In this document: in pieces, positions 13,237 through 16,244 of the stretch | How positions within the stretch are numbered: the first letter of the stretch is position 1 | Layout: every line of letters begins with the position of its first letter | DNA from: Methanoregulaceae archaeon UBA288 | Lineage (GTDB): Archaea; Halobacteriota; Methanomicrobia; Methanomicrobiales; Methanospirillaceae | Assembly: GCA_002495225.1 (NCBI GenBank) | Contig: DAEF01000245.1 | Span: 1-16,244 of the forward strand | Length of the DNA: 16,244 nucleotides | Direction: 5' to 3' | Made by a program: the position numbers and the translations under genes | The notes under the pieces: model-generated | Databases searched by the model: none | Told to the model about the DNA's origin: nothing | The model's input: the letters and a program-made list of their open reading frames with translations, nothing else

Positions 13237-15236
13237 AGCAGGCAGAAGAGAAGCACGACGTCCTGGAAGTCGATCCGGCCGTTGCCGTTGAAGTCGAAGA
13301 GCTGGAGCGGCTCGTTGGCCGCGATCCATTCCATCCGGCCGAAGAAGAGGGTGACGTCGGCGAAGTCGGACCGGCCGTTGCCGTTGACATCCTCGCACCG
13401 GCCGTCGCCGTCGAGGTCTGCCGGCCGGCCCGAGCCGCCCGGGACCACCGACGGCGCCGCCGGCACGTAGTGGACCAGGGGGAGAAGGTCCACGTTCATC
13501 CCGTCCCCCCTGAGGTCGTACAGCCCGTCCGCGAACCCGTCGCGGTCGTCGTCCCAGTGCGTGTCCGACCACCCCGTCCTGTCGGGCCTGCCCCAGTAGT
13601 TCCCGCCCGTGGACGGCCCGCCGACCACGTTCGGTCCTGCCGCCTCCGGCCCGCTCCAGGCGTTCGAAAGGACCGCGCCGTCGAACCTGACGTTGACGCG
13701 GTTGACCAGGAGGCTGTCGGCGATCCTGTTGCCGCCGGAGGCGTAGAGGGAGATCCCGGCCGTCGCCGAGCCCGTGATCTCGGTTCGCTCGACGATCGAG
13801 TCGTGAGAGTCCCGGATGAAGACCCCCAGCCCGTTTCCCGCGATCCCGCAGTCCAGGACCGAGACGTTCCGCGTTCCGCCGTCGAGCGAGACCCCGGCGA
13901 AGCTCGAGCCCGCGACCGTGCACCCGTCGATCCTCCCCCCGTCGACGCCGTAGTACGCCACCCCCTCGTCCCAGCCCTCCAGAGACAGATTCGTGACGGT
14001 CACGTTCGCAAGGCCGGCCGGGTCGTAAGCGAGCACCCCGAAATGCCCGGCACCGGGGGCGGCGCCGACCGTGTGGCCGGCCCCGTCCAAGGCCACGCCC
14101 GATGCCCGGATCTCGACCGCGCGCGGCGCAGCGAGACCGGCCTGGTCCTGCACAAGATAATAGCTGCCCGGCTCCGTGATCACGCACGGGAGGGCGTCGA
14201 TCGCTCTCGGCGTCGGCGCCGTCGATTGGGAGAAGGCGACCTCCTCGGTCATCCAGAGCATGGCGGCGGCGTCCTGGTCGAAGAGGTCCACGGTCGCGTC
14301 GTAGTCGAGGTCCATGGAGACCCGGAAGAGCCCGTTCGGCCGGCCCGTCCGCACCCCCCAGGAGTTGAGCATGACCCAGTACCGGTCGTCCGGGTCGGTG
14401 TCGTCGTACCCGACGCAGAGGACCGCGTGGCCGCCGCCTCCGCCGTCCTCCTCGTAGGGGGCGTTGACCCAGGGGTCCGGGTTCCACGACGCCCCGTCCT
14501 CGGCCCCGCTTCCCCAGAACGCGTAGAAGGCCTGCCACGCGGTCGCGTTCGGCAGGTAGAACGCGACCCAGACCGCCCGGTCGCGGTCGAGCACGGTCTT
14601 GATATTCGCGATCGCCTGCTCTTGCCCGACGTGGCGGGTCACGACCCGCTCGGCCTGGATCGAGGCGATCCGGTAGTGCGGGTCGGTCCCGATCGCGTAT
14701 GCCGGGACGAGCGACCGGCCGTTCTCGGCGCACCACCAGCCGCCGTCGCGGTAATCCGCGTTCGGGTTCGACCAGGGGACGGCCGTCCCGGTCGAGGTAT
14801 AGAAGGCCGCGAAGTCGTCGAGGAAGCCGCCGTCGCCGGCCCAGCGGTACTGCGGCGACGAGGGACGGTAGTTCGCGTCGAGGTACTCGATGGAGAGCCG
14901 GTCGCGCACCCCGCCCTGGACGGCGTGGGCGATCTCCAGCACTCCCGTGCCGGCCCATGCCCAGCAGTTGCCGGCGCGCCCCTGGTCCCGGTCGGCAGGG
15001 ACGTAGTCGAGGTACGGAAGGAGGTCCTGCGACCCGTTCGCCGTCGCCAGGCTGCGGAGACGGGGCGGGCCGGCATCGGCAGCCGGGGCGCGCCCGTACG
15101 CCGCGTTCCAGGCCGCGAGCTGCGCTGCGTCAGGGTGCATGATCGCGTACTCGTCGTCTCCAGCCGCTGCGGGGCCGGCGAGCAGCAGGAGGAGGACGAG
15201 GGCGAGGAAGAGCCGTTCAATGACCGTGGCAGACAC
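13233..15236 (-). CDS. Secreted papain-like protease with beta-helix and dockerin-like C-terminus
   Basis: 667 residues from GTG 15236. Residues 1-25 are a signal peptide (LFLALVLLLLLAGPAAA). A C1A peptidase domain spans about 70-330: Gln85 (oxyanion hole), catalytic Cys91 in AGNCWAWAG, His270 in GGHAVLCVGY and Asn291 in MLNSWG. Residues about 345-545 are repeats like NosD/pectate-lyase beta-helices (INGCTV-type turns, GNRIADSLL, GGNYWGR). The C-terminus has two EF-hand-like dockerin loops, D607-D611-N618-N620-D624 and D648-N650-N652-D656, likely binding Ca2+. It probably acts outside the cell. No Shine-Dalgarno precedes the GTG, and a T-rich element about 27 bases upstream could make it leaderless. 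The gene converges with the permease; both stop codons use CTAG at 13233-13236. Confidence 0.93.
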   Translation of the reverse strand: MSATVIERLFLALVLLLLLAGPAAAGDDEYAIMHPDAAQLAAWNAAYGRAPAADAGPPRLRSLATANGSQDLLPYLDYVPADRDQGRAGNCWAWAGTGVLEIAHAVQGGVRDRLSIEYLDANYRPSSPQYRWAGDGGFLDDFAAFYTSTGTAVPWSNPNADYRDGGWWCAENGRSLVPAYAIGTDPHYRIASIQAERVVTRHVGQEQAIANIKTVLDRDRAVWVAFYLPNATAWQAFYAFWGSGAEDGASWNPDPWVNAPYEEDGGGGGHAVLCVGYDDTDPDDRYWVMLNSWGVRTGRPNGLFRVSMDLDYDATVDLFDQDAAAMLWMTEEVAFSQSTAPTPRAIDALPCVITEPGSYYLVQDQAGLAAPRAVEIRASGVALDGAGHTVGAAPGAGHFGVLAYDPAGLANVTVTNLSLEGWDEGVAYYGVDGGRIDGCTVAGSSFAGVSLDGGTRNVSVLDCGIAGNGLGVFIRDSHDSIVERTEITGSATAGISLYASGGNRIADSLLVNRVNVRFDGAVLSNAWSGPEAAGPNVVGGPSTGGNYWGRPDRTGWSDTHWDDDRDGFADGLYDLRGDGMNVDLLPLVHYVPAAPSVVPGGSGRPADLDGDGRCEDVNGNGRSDFADVTLFFGRMEWIAANEPLQLFDFNGNGRIDFQDVVLLFCLL

Positions 15237-15263
15237 TGCGAAGAGGGGATTGGCCCGGTAGGG

Positions 15264-15290
15264 AAAAAAAGGGAGCAGTCGCCTTCCGGC
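15264..15290 (-). terminator. Oligo-T terminator of the biotin carboxylase gene
   Basis: Immediately after the stop codon the minus strand has GCC-GGAA-GGC (15281-15290), then T7 at 15264-15270. Oligo-T is the archaeal intrinsic termination signal. The same T-run may be part of the promoter of the protease gene, whose GTG lies 27 bases further on. Confidence 0.6.

Positions 15291-16244
<954 letters not shown>

Noticed and set aside
12172..14958. Minus-strand open frame of 928 codons
   Set aside because: It crosses the permease and lies out of frame with the protease, and its translation is Arg/Gly-rich low complexity. This is a high-GC artefact.

Overview
The window looks like chromosomal DNA of a hydrogenotrophic methanogenic archaeon of the order Methanomicrobiales. 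The evidence is a formylmethanofuran:tetrahydromethanopterin formyltransferase (Ftr), a hydrogenase-maturation cluster (hypC, hypA, hypE), an archaeal pyruvate-carboxylase-type biotin carboxylase, archaeal TATA boxes and GGTG/GAGG ribosome binding sites, an intron-containing tRNA with a bulge-helix-bulge, and a lipoprotein and a cysteine protease of methanogen type. Genus is not assigned; most of the window is strongly GC-rich, as in Methanoculleus-like genomes.

Layout. 1-452: 3' end of a collagen-like surface protein in a lower-GC region, with a terminator. 453-1021: no credible gene. 1022-1654 (-): a lipoprotein with a clear TATA box and Shine-Dalgarno. 1932-2243 (-): a DUF167/YggU protein. 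From about 2440 the composition jumps to high GC. 5315-2448 (-): a compact hypC-hypA-hypE-pyrC run, preceded by an unknown 112-residue gene (5420-5758, -). 6077-6667 (+): an unknown protein with an HELLH motif, converging on a cytoplasmic HTH-PAS-PAS histidine kinase (6674-8368, -) that seems to start at CTG. 8553-8732 (+): a 59-residue ORF with a hairpin in its leader. 8877-9479 (+): a coding-like region in successive frames. 9809-9918 (-): tRNA-Met(CAU) with a 36-nt intron. 10388-11849 (+): a 5-formyl-THF cyclo-ligase-family gene tightly coupled to ftr. 11912-13236 (+): an APC transporter broken by one base. 15236-13233 (-): a secreted papain-like protease with beta-helix and dockerin-like repeats. 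16244-15291 (-): a partial biotin carboxylase.

Working together. Ftr makes N5-formyl-H4MPT in CO2 reduction, and its neighbour belongs to a family that cyclises N5-formyl-folates, so the pair may act on the same C1 intermediate. HypC, HypA and HypE mature [NiFe] hydrogenases that feed electrons to this pathway; pyrC is translationally attached to them. The biotin carboxylase would supply oxaloacetate for biosynthesis.

Cautions. Four or five frame breaks all fit loss of one base in or next to short G runs, which suggests sequencing error. The biotin carboxylase reads as a bacterial-looking half joined to a methanogen half, which suggests an assembly chimera or a recombination. No CRISPR array, complete IS element or rRNA was seen.
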